64,000 nt of DNA from Micromonospora sp. LH3U1 (GTDB lineage Bacteria > Actinomycetota > Actinomycetes > Mycobacteriales > Micromonosporaceae), in NCBI RefSeq assembly GCF_028475105.1, contig NZ_CP116936.1:744001-808000 (forward strand), given 5' to 3'. Shown piece by piece: positions 16,716-24,686 of the stretch (position 1 is the stretch's first letter; every line of letters starts with the position of its first letter). The notes beneath the pieces are model-generated. The model saw only the letters and a list, made by a program, of their open reading frames with translations. It did not search any database and was not told where the DNA came from. A program made the position numbers and the translations under genes.

Positions 16716-17197
16716 GGGCGGTGGGGCACGAAACGTGCCCAGGGCTGCCAGGGGGTGCTCGGGGTCATCGACCTGCGTCTGTTCATCCCGACCTGCGGAA
16801 CGCAAATGCATGACGCACTTGCGTGACCTGTGGTGATGGGAGCGTTTCCAAGGAGATCCACCCGATTGAGCGCTACGAATCGGTAACTTGACCCTTGACA
16901 AGGACGTATCCGGCCTGCAGAGATCGCTGATCAACCTCCGCTCAATCACGGAGAGTAGTGTTACAAAAAGATAAATGTGACGGCGATCTCTGTTGAACCT
17001 ACGCTGCCGTAGGGCAGAATTCAGCGCATCAGAGCGTGGGCGGCGGGTGCCGGGGAGGGCCCCGCCGCTCATTGCGTCTCCCCCCGTGCGAGTGACCGGT
17101 GTGACATTTCCGCCGGGGTCACGCCCCGGCCGTCGCCTTAACCACCGGTAAGGCATGCTGTCCCGAACTCCATCGCCGCCCGTCGAAGGGGACCAGG
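16716..17197. other. 548-base intergenic region between trxA and the MaoC gene, with low-GC structured core
   Basis: No gene is supported between 16650 and 17197. The core (about 16855-17000) is clearly poorer in GC than its surroundings. It contains two interleaved inverted-repeat pairs: 16864-16872 with 16939-16947 (9 bp), and 16918-16927 with 16983-16992 (10 bp). A TTGACA (near 16895) could be part of a promoter for the MaoC gene. A 7-bp hairpin (GGGCACG-AAA-CGTGCCC, 16724-16740) lies upstream of the trxA promoter. The minus-strand frames over this region lack a ribosome site and look spurious. Confidence 0.6.
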
Positions 17198-17713
17198 ATG
17201 CAGTTCGGCCGCTACTACGAAGAGTTCGAGGTCGGCGCGGTCTACCGGCACTGGCCGGGCAAGACCGTCACCGAGTACGACGACCACCTCTTCTGCCTGC
17301 TCACCATGAACCACCACCCGCTGCACATGGACGCGCACTACGCCGAGACGGCCAGCCAGTTCAAGCGCAACGTCGTGGTCGGCAACTACATCTACTCACT
17401 GCTGCTCGGCATGTCGGTGCCCGATGTGAGTGGGAAGGCGATCGCCAACCTGGAGGTCGAGTCGCTGCGGCACGTCGCGCCGACCTTCCACGGCGACACC
17501 ATCTACGGCGAGACCACGGTGCTGGACAAGCGTGAGTCCGGTTCCAAGCCCGACCGGGGCGTAGTGTCGGTGGAGACCCGCGGCTACAACCAGGACGGCA
17601 CCATGGTCTGCGTCTTCCGGCGCAAGGTCATGGTCCCCAAGCGGGAGTACGCGGCCAGCGCCGTCCCCGACGGAGTGGATCCGGAGCGGCCCAGCTTCCC
17701 CGAGCCGCGCTGA
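17198..17713 (+). CDS. MaoC-family (R)-hydratase, possible mesaconyl-CoA hydratase
   Basis: A 171-residue single hot-dog MaoC-like hydratase. The hydratase region shows LFCLLTMNHHPLHMDAHYAE near residue 30, where the Asp/Asn and His of the MaoC active site are expected (NHHPLHMD), and VVGNYIYSLLLGMSVPD after it. The protein has the size of the Streptomyces MaoC protein that, from memory, clusters with ccr, meaA and malyl-CoA lyase. Mesaconyl-CoA hydration in the ethylmalonyl-CoA pathway is therefore plausible. ATG 17198 follows GGGGACCAGG. It is a lone gene with its own terminator, preceded by a long structured intergenic region. Confidence 0.88.
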   Translation: MQFGRYYEEFEVGAVYRHWPGKTVTEYDDHLFCLLTMNHHPLHMDAHYAETASQFKRNVVVGNYIYSLLLGMSVPDVSGKAIANLEVESLRHVAPTFHGDTIYGETTVLDKRESGSKPDRGVVSVETRGYNQDGTMVCVFRRKVMVPKREYAASAVPDGVDPERPSFPEPR

Positions 17714-17751
17714 GCATCACGGCGGGTCGACCGCCGTCGGACTCCGGGCTT

Positions 17752-17781
17752 CTTCCCCCACAGCGGGTTCTGCGGGGGAAG
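17752..17781 (+). terminator. Hairpin terminator after the MaoC gene
   Basis: A 12-bp stem with one mismatch (CTTCCCCCACAG against CTGCGGGGGAAG) and a 6-base loop lies 38 bases after the MaoC stop and before the next gene on the same strand. Confidence 0.65.
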
Positions 17782-17828
17782 GAGCCCTGGTTCCGTTTTC
17801 GGGGCATATGCTGACGCCGGAGGTTCCG

Positions 17829-18344
17829 ATGAGCCACTCCGTCGCCGGAGAGCCGCCCTCTGCCGGCCGCCGAGCCGCACCCTTGACCACCGCTGTCTAC
17901 TCCGTCGCCGAGTGGGACCTGCTCACCAGCCTGCCCGGTCGGGTCCTCGTGGCCGCCGCAGCTCCCGGCCCTGGCCGCACGGAACGGGGGGTCACGGCGG
18001 GTCTGGCCGGCCTGGAGGCCGTGGCCGCAGGCCGAGCCTTCGACAGCGATCTGGTCCGCGCGGTGGTCGCCGCGATCTACGCCCGTCACGACGGCCCCCC
18101 ACAGCCCGCCGAGCAGCTCACCGATCTGGTGGACCTGCTGGCCGCCTGCCGGGTGGCGAGCCGGGTCCTGCGGCGGCGCGCCGACCCCGCCGACTCGGCC
18201 GCGTACCGCCAGTGGGTGCAGTCGGTCGCGGCCCGGGTCTGCCGTGCGGCCCCCGGCCCCGGCGAACGCCGGCTGGACCAACCGGCCAGCCCGGCCGACC
18301 GGCGTTTCCTGGACCGGCTCGGTGCCGCGCTCGGGCTGGGCTGA
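17829..18344 (+). CDS. Conserved hypothetical protein, 171 aa
   Basis: I cannot name a family. The protein is mostly alpha-helical, Ala- and Arg-rich, with segments TTAVYSVAEWDLLTSLPGRVLVAAA, RAFDSDLVRAVVAAIY and AAYRQWVQSVAARVCRAA that alternate in an amphipathic manner. The pattern of VLVAAAAPGPG followed by a long helical part resembles small tellurite-resistance-like or helical-bundle proteins of actinobacteria, but this is weak. ATG 17829 is the most likely start (ATG 17808 is also in frame). It is followed closely by the TrmH gene, so the two may be cotranscribed. Confidence 0.72.
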   Translation: MSHSVAGEPPSAGRRAAPLTTAVYSVAEWDLLTSLPGRVLVAAAAPGPGRTERGVTAGLAGLEAVAAGRAFDSDLVRAVVAAIYARHDGPPQPAEQLTDLVDLLAACRVASRVLRRRADPADSAAYRQWVQSVAARVCRAAPGPGERRLDQPASPADRRFLDRLGAALGLG

Positions 18345-18390
18345 TCCGGCAGGCCGGCGCGTCGAGCGCCGGCGCGGTCCGTACCCTCTG

Positions 18391-19020
18391 ATGACCGTGA
18401 CCGACGACCAGCTTGAGGTGGGTGTGGGCCCCTGGCCGGGGGACCCACCGGACGACCCGCGGTACGACCCGCAGTTGCTGGCCGAGGGGGACCGGCGCAA
18501 CGTCGTCGACCGCTACCGCTACTGGCGGCACGAGGCGATCGTCGCCGACCTGGACCGGCACCGGCACGGCTTCCACGTAGCGATCGAGAACTGGCAGCAC
18601 GACTTCAACATCGGCACGGTGGTCCGCAACGCCAACGCGTTCAACGCCGCCGAGGTGCACATCGTCGGACGGCGACGGTGGAACCGGCGCGGTGCCATGG
18701 TGACCGATCGCTACCAGCACGTACGGCACCACGAGACGATCGAGGAGTTCGTCGCCTGGGCGGCTGAGCGGCGGCTGCCGGTGTTCGGCATCGACAACCT
18801 CCCCGGTTCGCGTCCGCTGGAGACCGGCGCCCTCCCTCGGGACTGCGTGCTGCTGTTCGGCCAGGAGGGACCCGGGCTCTCCGCGCCGGCCCGCGCCGCG
18901 TGCGACCAGCTCTACTCCATCGCGCAGTACGGCTCGACGAGGTCGATCAACGCGGGCGTGGCCAGTGGCATCGCCATGCACGCCTGGATTCGCGCTCACG
19001 CCGACGTGCCCCCGGACTGA
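18391..19020 (+). CDS. TrmH/SpoU-family RNA 2'-O-methyltransferase
   Basis: A 209-residue SPOUT methyltransferase. The three SpoU motifs are present: NIGTVVRNANAFNA (motif 1, near residue 72), LLFGQEGPGLS (motif 2, near 152) and YGSTRSINAGVASGIAMHAW (motif 3, near 178, knot). It methylates ribose in tRNA or rRNA with S-adenosylmethionine; no N-terminal RNA-binding L30e-like domain is present, only a short acidic/Pro lead. ATG 18391 is the natural start. The precise RNA target cannot be read from sequence. Confidence 0.93.
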   Translation: MTVTDDQLEVGVGPWPGDPPDDPRYDPQLLAEGDRRNVVDRYRYWRHEAIVADLDRHRHGFHVAIENWQHDFNIGTVVRNANAFNAAEVHIVGRRRWNRRGAMVTDRYQHVRHHETIEEFVAWAAERRLPVFGIDNLPGSRPLETGALPRDCVLLFGQEGPGLSAPARAACDQLYSIAQYGSTRSINAGVASGIAMHAWIRAHADVPPD

Positions 19021-19090
19021 CCCGCACCCCCGGGTGCCGAATCGGACGTTCCGGCTTGACGTGCCGGCGGTCTGGGGTGACGGTGGAGAT

Positions 19091-19780
19091 GTGAGTGTCG
19101 CGGTGAGTTGTCCGAGATGCGGGGGCCCGGTGCGGGCGCCGGATCTGATGCACACCGACTCGAGGTGTCTGCGCTGCGGCCCGGTGCCGCCGCTGCACGT
19201 GCCTGAGCACATCGGAGCGGAGATCGTGGCGAGCGTGGTGGAGCGGATCACCGCGACCGGGGATCCGCCGGTGACGCCGCTGTGGTGCCCGTGGCCGCTG
19301 CCGCCCGGCTGGACCCTCACCGGCGTGGCGTACGCCGGGGACGAACGGACCGGAGTGCGGGCGACCGCGGTGGCTCTCGCGGGCCCGGCGCCCCTCGGTG
19401 GTGGTCCGGCCGACCTGGTCTTCGTGGCCGAGGAGCCGGGCGTCGGCCTGGGCACCCGGCTCGCCGGACTGACCGGCCCGGACCCGGGGCCGGAACTGGC
19501 GGACGCGCTGACCGATCCGGGGCCGGGTCACCCCGACCACGTGGGGCAGGCCAGGATCCGGGTCGGCGGGCACCCGACTCCACTGTGGTTGGTGAATTCT
19601 CCGACGGATCGAAGCGCGTACGCCGGCGAGGCTCGGGGAATGTGGCTCCATGCGATAGCCTGGCCGGCGAGTGCGGGTCACCTGCTCGCGGAAGACGTCG
19701 TGCTACACGACCTGACCGAGTGGACTCCGCCCGAGCTCGTGTACGGCGCACCATCCCCGTTCTTACCCGGTAGGGCTTGA
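19091..19780 (+). CDS. DUF6758-like zinc-ribbon phosphotransacetylase-annotated protein
   Basis: A 229-residue conserved actinobacterial protein. It starts with a zinc-ribbon motif CPRCGG near residue 7 and a second pair in RCLRCG near 26, followed by PLWCPWPLPPGWTLTGVAYAGD, GGPADLVFVAEEPGVGLGTRLAGL and LWLVNSPTDRSAYAGEARGMWL, which I associate with DUF6758. Function unknown; the ribbon suggests a nucleic-acid or protein contact. GTG 19091 is chosen because GGTGGAGAT precedes it and the zinc ribbon then starts the protein. It is followed by a 116-base gap with a possible promoter. Confidence 0.82.
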   Translation: MSVAVSCPRCGGPVRAPDLMHTDSRCLRCGPVPPLHVPEHIGAEIVASVVERITATGDPPVTPLWCPWPLPPGWTLTGVAYAGDERTGVRATAVALAGPAPLGGGPADLVFVAEEPGVGLGTRLAGLTGPDPGPELADALTDPGPGHPDHVGQARIRVGGHPTPLWLVNSPTDRSAYAGEARGMWLHAIAWPASAGHLLAEDVVLHDLTEWTPPELVYGAPSPFLPGRA

Positions 19781-19816
19781 CAACCCATCCGGATTGACGG
19801 AGAACGGACGCAGATA

Positions 19817-19845
19817 TTCACTGTACGACACCACACTGATACTCT
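19817..19845 (+). promoter_or_regulatory. Possible vegetative promoter before the small membrane protein gene
   Basis: TTCACT (19817-19822) and TACTCT (19840-19845) are spaced by 17 bases. The downstream start codon is at 19897. The match to the actinobacterial SigA pattern is moderate only; TTGACG at 19794 is an alternative -35. Confidence 0.3.
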
Positions 19846-19896
19846 GGGTGCCGCTGCGGTAATGGGACCCGGCGCCGCGCGAGAGGATGGCCCGCC

Positions 19897-20055
19897 ATGG
19901 TCAAGAAGGTCCTCACCTGGGCCGGAATCGCATTCTTGATCTTCTTCGTCGCCTACCGACCAAACTCTGCGGCAGACGTGTTCAAGTCGCTCGGCGGCGG
20001 GATCATGGACATCGCCCAGGGGTTCGGCGACTTCTTCACCAGCCTCGTCGCCTAA
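19897..20055 (+). CDS. Small single-span membrane protein, 52 aa
   Basis: A 52-residue frame with ATG 19897 and a GAGAGGATGG ribosome site 10 bases upstream. Residues 5-20 (VLTWAGIAFLIFFVAY) form one membrane helix; an amphipathic stretch SLGGGIMDIAQGFGDFFTSLVA follows. It ends 6 bases before the start of the PH-domain membrane protein gene, so the two are surely cotranscribed. The tight coupling, codon usage and good ribosome site support a real gene, probably a small subunit or regulator of the PH-domain protein. Confidence 0.8.
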   Translation: MVKKVLTWAGIAFLIFFVAYRPNSAADVFKSLGGGIMDIAQGFGDFFTSLVA

Positions 20056-20061
20056 CCGCCG

Positions 20062-20937
20062 ATGGGCAGCCCCTCCGGTCCACCCTTCGACCCGGACGAC
20101 CCCGACCGGGAACGCCGCGAGCGTGACACCGAGCCGATCCCGCGGATCGGGCCTGATGACGGCCCGGGCTACGGGGCCGGGCCCAGCCTGTCCGACGGTC
20201 CGTCCCTTTCGGACGACGTCGGCTATGGCGACGGGCCCGGCTATGCCGGTCAGGGTCGTTCCGGGCGGGCGTGGATCCGCGATCCGGAGTCCGGCTACCA
20301 GCCGCCGCAGATCTCCGAGGACGAGCTGGCCGGGTTGCGTGCCGACGCGACCGGCTCGACCCCTCGGCGGGTGCTGCCACTGGAAGACGAGCCCAGCTCG
20401 TTGGTTGCCCGCTACCTCTTCCCCACCGAGCGCTACCGGGGTGAGTGGAAGCGGCACTGGATCCACCTCACCACCCCGCTGTTGATCGGCATCGCGGCGA
20501 CCTTCGTGCTCGGCTACCTCTCCGGCTTTCTCGCCGGTCAGAACGTGGGCGCGCTGACCACCATCGCCGTGCTGCTCTGGTTCGCCGTGATGGGCTGGGT
20601 GGCCTGGAAGGTCGCAGACTGGTGGTATGACCGGTTCATCCTGACCAACAAGCGGGTCATGGTGGTCGCCGGCCTCATCACCCGCCGGGTCGCCATGATG
20701 CCGCTGGTCCGGGTCACCGACATGAAGTACGAGCAGACGCCGACCGGTCGAGCGCTCAACTACGGCACCTTCGTGCTGGAGTCCGCTGGCCAGGAGCAGG
20801 CGCTCCGCGAGATCAAGAACCTGCCCAACCCCAACGAGCTGTACCTGCGCGTGGTCGAGGAGATGTACGAGCCGCAGGCGGTCGAGGCCCGGCTCGGCAA
20901 GGAGGCCGACGAGGCCAAGGCCGACGACGGCGCGTGA
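20062..20937 (+). CDS. PH-domain (bPH_2) membrane protein
   Basis: A 291-residue protein. The first 110 residues are acidic, Pro/Gly/Asp-rich and disordered, with DDPDRERRERDTEP and SLSDGPSLSDD. Two membrane helices follow (about 138-160, LLIGIAATFVLGYLSGFLAG, and 167-185, TTIAVLLWFAVMGWVAWKV). The C-terminal bPH_2 domain begins at WWYDRFILTNKRVMVVAGLITRRVAMMPL. Such proteins sit in the cytoplasmic membrane with the PH-like domain inside; function unknown. Forms an operon with the 52-residue protein upstream. Confidence 0.9.
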   Translation: MGSPSGPPFDPDDPDRERRERDTEPIPRIGPDDGPGYGAGPSLSDGPSLSDDVGYGDGPGYAGQGRSGRAWIRDPESGYQPPQISEDELAGLRADATGSTPRRVLPLEDEPSSLVARYLFPTERYRGEWKRHWIHLTTPLLIGIAATFVLGYLSGFLAGQNVGALTTIAVLLWFAVMGWVAWKVADWWYDRFILTNKRVMVVAGLITRRVAMMPLVRVTDMKYEQTPTGRALNYGTFVLESAGQEQALREIKNLPNPNELYLRVVEEMYEPQAVEARLGKEADEAKADDGA

Positions 20938-21040
20938 AGGTTTTCGACCGAACATCGGAGTAAGTGCGCACCTTTCGTCATGGACCAGAACGCCTCTGAC
21001 GTGGCACTCTGCCAGGACGACTGGGGTGTGGAGGTGGGCG

Positions 21041-21826
21041 GTGGCGAGCAAGGACTCGTTGGAGGAGCAGTTCCGCGAGTTCGTCGCGGCCCGCTCCGCC
21101 GCGCTCCTACGCACTGCTTACCTGCTCACCGGGGACTGGGCCACGGCCGAAGATCTGCTCCAGACGGCGCTGACCAAGACCTACCTCGCATGGAAGCGGC
21201 TCGGTGGCATCGAGGCGGTCGAGCCGTACGCCCGGCGTGTAATGGTGAACACGTCGACGAGTTGGTGGCGGCGGCGCTGGCACGGTGAACGCCCGACCGA
21301 GGTGCTGCCCGAGCGGGCCGGTGTCGACGAGATCGAGCAGCAGCTTGACCGTGACCTGCTCTGGCGGCATCTCAGGGCGCTGCCCGTCCGGCAGCGGGCG
21401 GTTTTGGTACTGCGCTACTACGAGGACATGTCGGAGGCGCAGACCGCCGCGATGCTGGACATTTCACCGGGCACCGTGAAGAGCCAGTCGTCCCGAGCGC
21501 TGGCCACGCTGCGCCGCCGGATGGGCGCCGACGCACCGGACCTGGCTGCCGCAGCCGGCACCGCCGGGAAATCGGCCGCAGCCGGCACTGCCGGCCAGCC
21601 GGCCGCAGCCGGTGTCGCCCGGCCACGGGGCTCGGGTGCCCCGAGCGGACAGGTCCCCACCACCGGTGCTGCCGCGACGCTGCGACCCCGGCAGACGGCT
21701 GGCCGACCCGTGCCACGCCCGGCCACTCCCCGCCCAGCCGCGCCGCGTCCGATCGGCCCGCAGGTCGTGCTGCCCCCCGCCCCGGCGGCCGTGCCCGTCG
21801 GCACGCGCTCCGGGGAGCAGCAGTGA
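21041..21826 (+). CDS. SigE-family ECF RNA polymerase sigma factor with long Ala/Pro-rich tail
   Basis: A 261-residue sigma-70 family factor. Region 2 lies at residues 5-75 (FREFVAARSAALLRTAYLLTGD, AEDLLQTALTKTYLAW) and region 4 at about 105-155 (LPVRQRAVLVLRYYEDMSE with the helix-turn-helix TAAMLDISPGTVKSQSSRAL). The last 95 residues are low-complexity Ala/Gly/Pro/Thr (AAAGTAG repeats) without resemblance to a sigma region. GTG 21041 follows GGAGGTGGGC; upstream starts at 21026 lack this site. The next gene overlaps the stop by 4 bases and probably encodes the regulatory partner. Confidence 0.92.
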   Translation: MASKDSLEEQFREFVAARSAALLRTAYLLTGDWATAEDLLQTALTKTYLAWKRLGGIEAVEPYARRVMVNTSTSWWRRRWHGERPTEVLPERAGVDEIEQQLDRDLLWRHLRALPVRQRAVLVLRYYEDMSEAQTAAMLDISPGTVKSQSSRALATLRRRMGADAPDLAAAAGTAGKSAAAGTAGQPAAAGVARPRGSGAPSGQVPTTGAAATLRPRQTAGRPVPRPATPRPAAPRPIGPQVVLPPAPAAVPVGTRSGEQQ

Positions 21827-23082
21827 GCGGATTCCCAGGCCGGCCCGACAACCTGACGGACGGCCCGCGGCGTTCATACCAGGTGCGGCCTGAGGAGCTC
21901 GAAGGTGCGGTGCGGGAGACCCTCTCGCGCCAGGTCGCCCTTGCCCGCCCGCTGGGTGCCGACCCTGCGGGCCAGGCCATCCGCCGCGCGAACCGGATCT
22001 CGCGTCGGCGCACCGCGGCGGGCGTCGCCCTCGCGGCGGTCGCCACCGTGCTGCTCAGCGCCGGCATGGCCCAGCTCGGCACCGAGACCGGGCGGGACGG
22101 GACACCCACCGTGGTGATCGGTGACCCGGACCCGTCCATCCGGCCGATCCCGACCAGCGTTCCCGGTCCCGACCCCTCACCCGGAACGTCCGCTGCCCTG
22201 CTCGTGAGCGAGACCCTGGTCAGCGCCGACGGACGGCGGCTGGTGCTGCCCGACGTCGGGCCGGCCGAACGCGCCCAGCTCCTGCCCGGCGGCGGTGGTT
22301 GGCTGGTGGTCAGCACGCCGACCACCGCAGGTCGCTCCCTCTGGGTGGTGCAGAACGACGGATTGGTGCAGGTGCTGTTGGCTGGGGCGGGCCCGATCGT
22401 CCTGGCACCGGACAGCCGCCAGGTCGCCTGGCGCGACGGCAGCGATCTGCTGACGGCAGGCGTGGTCGGCACCCAGCTCATCGGGGCGGTGCGCACCCCG
22501 GCGCCCGCAGCCGCGGAACCTGTCCGGTTCGTCGGTGACAGCGTGCTGGTCCGACTCGACCCGGCCAACGCCGGTCATACCCTGTGGCGGCCCGGTGCCG
22601 GGCAGTTGCCCGAGGCCGTCGACCAGAAGACCCTCAACGTCTACGGAAGGCTGCCCGACGGGCGGCTCGTCGGTCAGGTCTCCACGACCGATCCGGGCCG
22701 AACCTGCCTGGCCGTGCTCGAACCGACGCGTCCCCTGAACCCGGTGGACACCGGTTGCGGTCCGGAGCTGAGCCAGGACGGAGTCGGCGGGATCTCCGCC
22801 GACGGGCGGTGGCTGCTGGTGAACGGGTCGGTCGGCAAGGCCGGCCGAGCACTGCTGGTCGACCTGTTGCGGCTCGGGCCGAGCACCACCGCCGTTTCGG
22901 CCGGGCCGCCGATGACCGGCGCGATCATCTGGAGCAACGAGTCCCACGCCTCGTACCTCGACGACGCTGGCGAGCTGGTCCGGGTCGATGTCAACCGGGT
23001 GCGGGCAGGGAGGCCGGCCAGCGCCGCCCCGGTGCCCGGCGTGCCAGCCGGCGACCGGCCGGTCCTGGTGGCCAACTTCTGA
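21823..23082 (+). CDS. Membrane-anchored partner of the ECF sigma factor (beta-propeller-like sensor)
   Basis: A 419-residue protein translated from GTG 21823, overlapping the sigma gene stop (GTGA). Residues 1-60 are cytoplasmic and basic (RPEELEGAVRETLSRQVALAR), one membrane helix follows (about 64-84, TAAGVALAAVATVLLSAGMA), and residues 90-419 are extracytoplasmic with repeated strands such as GGWLVVSTPTTAGRSLWVV and ISADGRWLLVNG, which suggest a beta-propeller. The position and topology fit an anti-sigma or signal-sensing protein, though no ZAS-type zinc motif is visible, so the control mechanism is inferred. Confidence 0.8.
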   Translation: MSGFPGRPDNLTDGPRRSYQVRPEELEGAVRETLSRQVALARPLGADPAGQAIRRANRISRRRTAAGVALAAVATVLLSAGMAQLGTETGRDGTPTVVIGDPDPSIRPIPTSVPGPDPSPGTSAALLVSETLVSADGRRLVLPDVGPAERAQLLPGGGGWLVVSTPTTAGRSLWVVQNDGLVQVLLAGAGPIVLAPDSRQVAWRDGSDLLTAGVVGTQLIGAVRTPAPAAAEPVRFVGDSVLVRLDPANAGHTLWRPGAGQLPEAVDQKTLNVYGRLPDGRLVGQVSTTDPGRTCLAVLEPTRPLNPVDTGCGPELSQDGVGGISADGRWLLVNGSVGKAGRALLVDLLRLGPSTTAVSAGPPMTGAIIWSNESHASYLDDAGELVRVDVNRVRAGRPASAAPVPGVPAGDRPVLVANF

Positions 23083-23144
23083 GCCCACGCGGCCGGGGTC
23101 ACCTCCGTGAGCCGGGCTCGGTGGTTTCTCGGTAGCGTCGCACG

Positions 23145-24017
23145 GTGACCTCGCGTACCGGCTCCGTCCCGCGGATCGATCTGCACACCCACTCGACGGC
23201 CAGCGACGGCACGCTGACCCCGGCCGAGCTGGTCCGCGCGGCCTCCACGGCCGGACTGGACGTGCTGGCGATCACCGACCACGACACCACCGCCGGCTGG
23301 GCGCCGGCCGTGGGCGCGCTGCCGCCGGGAGTACGCCTGATCCGCGGCGCGGAGTTGTCCTGCCGCTGGTCCGGCGCGCAGCCAGCGGTGCCGCTGCACC
23401 TGCTGGCGTACCTGTTCGACCCCGAGCACCCGGAACTGGTGGCCGAGCTGGTCCGGGTGCGGGCCGCCCGGGAAGAGCGCGGCGAACGGATCGTGGCGCT
23501 GCTGCGCGCCGACGGCATCGACGTGAGCTGGCCGGACATCCTGGCTGGTGCGGGCGGCGGCACCGTGGGCCGCCCGCACATCGCGCAGGCGCTGATCCGG
23601 GCCGGCCTGGTCGGCAGTACCCGCGAGGCGTTCGGCCCGGACTGGCTGGGCGAGCGGTACCGGCTCCCCAAGGACGACATCGACGTGTTCCGGGCGATCC
23701 GTCTGGTCCGGTCGGCCGGCGGCGTGCCGGTCTTCGCCCATCCTCGGGCCACGCGGCGCGGCCGGGTGGTGCCCGACGAGCTGATCGCCGAGCTGGCCGC
23801 CGCCGGGCTGGCCGGGCTCGAGGCCGACCACGAGGACCACAGCCCGGCCGAGCGGGAGCACGTGCGGACGCTCGCCGCCGAGCTGGGCCTGCTCGTCACC
23901 GGCTCGTCGGATTTCCACGGCACCCACAAGACCGTCCAGCTCGGAGCGTTCAGCACCAGCATCGACGCGTACGAGCGGATCATCGCCGAAGGGGTGACCG
24001 AGGTCGCTTCCGGCTGA
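23145..24017 (+). CDS. PHP-domain phosphoesterase (TrpH/RNase AM-like)
   Basis: A 290-residue PHP protein. Metal ligands are seen in DLHTHSTASDG (residue 12 onwards), ITDHDTT near 43, RGAELSC near 65, PVFAHP near 193 and GSSDFHG near 253. The order and the single-domain length match the family of 3',5'-nucleotide bisphosphate phosphatases and 5'-3' exoribonuclease RNase AM (TrpH). It probably trims RNA 5' ends or hydrolyses pAp. GTG 23145 start. Lies 62 bases after the sensor gene and 40 bases before marC. Confidence 0.92.
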   Translation: MTSRTGSVPRIDLHTHSTASDGTLTPAELVRAASTAGLDVLAITDHDTTAGWAPAVGALPPGVRLIRGAELSCRWSGAQPAVPLHLLAYLFDPEHPELVAELVRVRAAREERGERIVALLRADGIDVSWPDILAGAGGGTVGRPHIAQALIRAGLVGSTREAFGPDWLGERYRLPKDDIDVFRAIRLVRSAGGVPVFAHPRATRRGRVVPDELIAELAAAGLAGLEADHEDHSPAEREHVRTLAAELGLLVTGSSDFHGTHKTVQLGAFSTSIDAYERIIAEGVTEVASG

Positions 24018-24057
24018 TCCCAGTTTCGGCGCTTGGCGGCGCGGCTAGGTTGATCAC

Positions 24058-24672
24058 GTGGATCTGAAGCTGTTCGGCGAGGTTTTCGTGACCCTGCTGG
24101 TGATCACTGACCCGCCGGGCATGATGCCGATCTTCCTGGCGTTGACCGGCCCGCTGCCCGCCCGCGACCGCAATCGGGCGGCCTGGCAGGCCGTCACGCT
24201 GGCGTTGGGCGTGATCGTGGTCTTCGCGGTGGCGGGGCAGACCCTGCTGGACTACCTGCACGTGGACCTGCCAGCGTTGCAGGCCGCCGGTGGGCTGCTG
24301 CTCGTACTCGTCGCCCTGGAGCTGCTGACCGGTAAGACCGACGGCCCGAGCTCGGACGCCACCTCGAACATCGCGCTGGTGCCGCTGGGCACCCCGTTGC
24401 TGGCCGGTCCGGGCGCCATCGTTGCCACCATGCTCTTCGTCCAGCAGGCCGACGGGCTGGGTGACTTCACCGCCATCGCCGTGGCGATCCTCGCCGTGAT
24501 GCTCGCGGTCTGGATCGTGCTGCGCTTCTCCGGTGGCATCGTGAAGATCCTGCGTCCCGGCGGGATCGAGGTGCTGACCCGGATCGCCGGCCTGCTGCTG
24601 GCCGCGATCGCCGTGCAGCTCATCGCCGACGCGGTGTTCGCCTTCGTCACGCAGTACGTCAACATGACCTGA
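24058..24672 (+). CDS. MarC-family integral membrane protein
   Basis: A 204-residue polytopic membrane protein with six predicted helices. Family features are FVTLLVITDPPGMMPIFLALT at the N-terminus, ALQAAGGLLLVLVALELLTG in the centre, VPLGTPLLAGPGAIVATMLF, and the C-terminal GIEVLTRIAGLLLAAIAVQLIADAV. The MarC/UPF0056 family has no agreed function; transport across the cytoplasmic membrane is suspected. GTG 24058 start. Closely followed by the RecB-like nuclease gene on the same strand. Confidence 0.93.
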   Translation: MDLKLFGEVFVTLLVITDPPGMMPIFLALTGPLPARDRNRAAWQAVTLALGVIVVFAVAGQTLLDYLHVDLPALQAAGGLLLVLVALELLTGKTDGPSSDATSNIALVPLGTPLLAGPGAIVATMLFVQQADGLGDFTAIAVAILAVMLAVWIVLRFSGGIVKILRPGGIEVLTRIAGLLLAAIAVQLIADAVFAFVTQYVNMT

Positions 24673-24686
24673 CCGGCACACCCACG

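Noticed and set aside
16662..17156. A 164-codon minus-strand frame over the trxA-MaoC intergenic region
   Set aside because: It crosses the low-GC structured core and the SigR promoter, has no ribosome site and shows no codon bias or motif.
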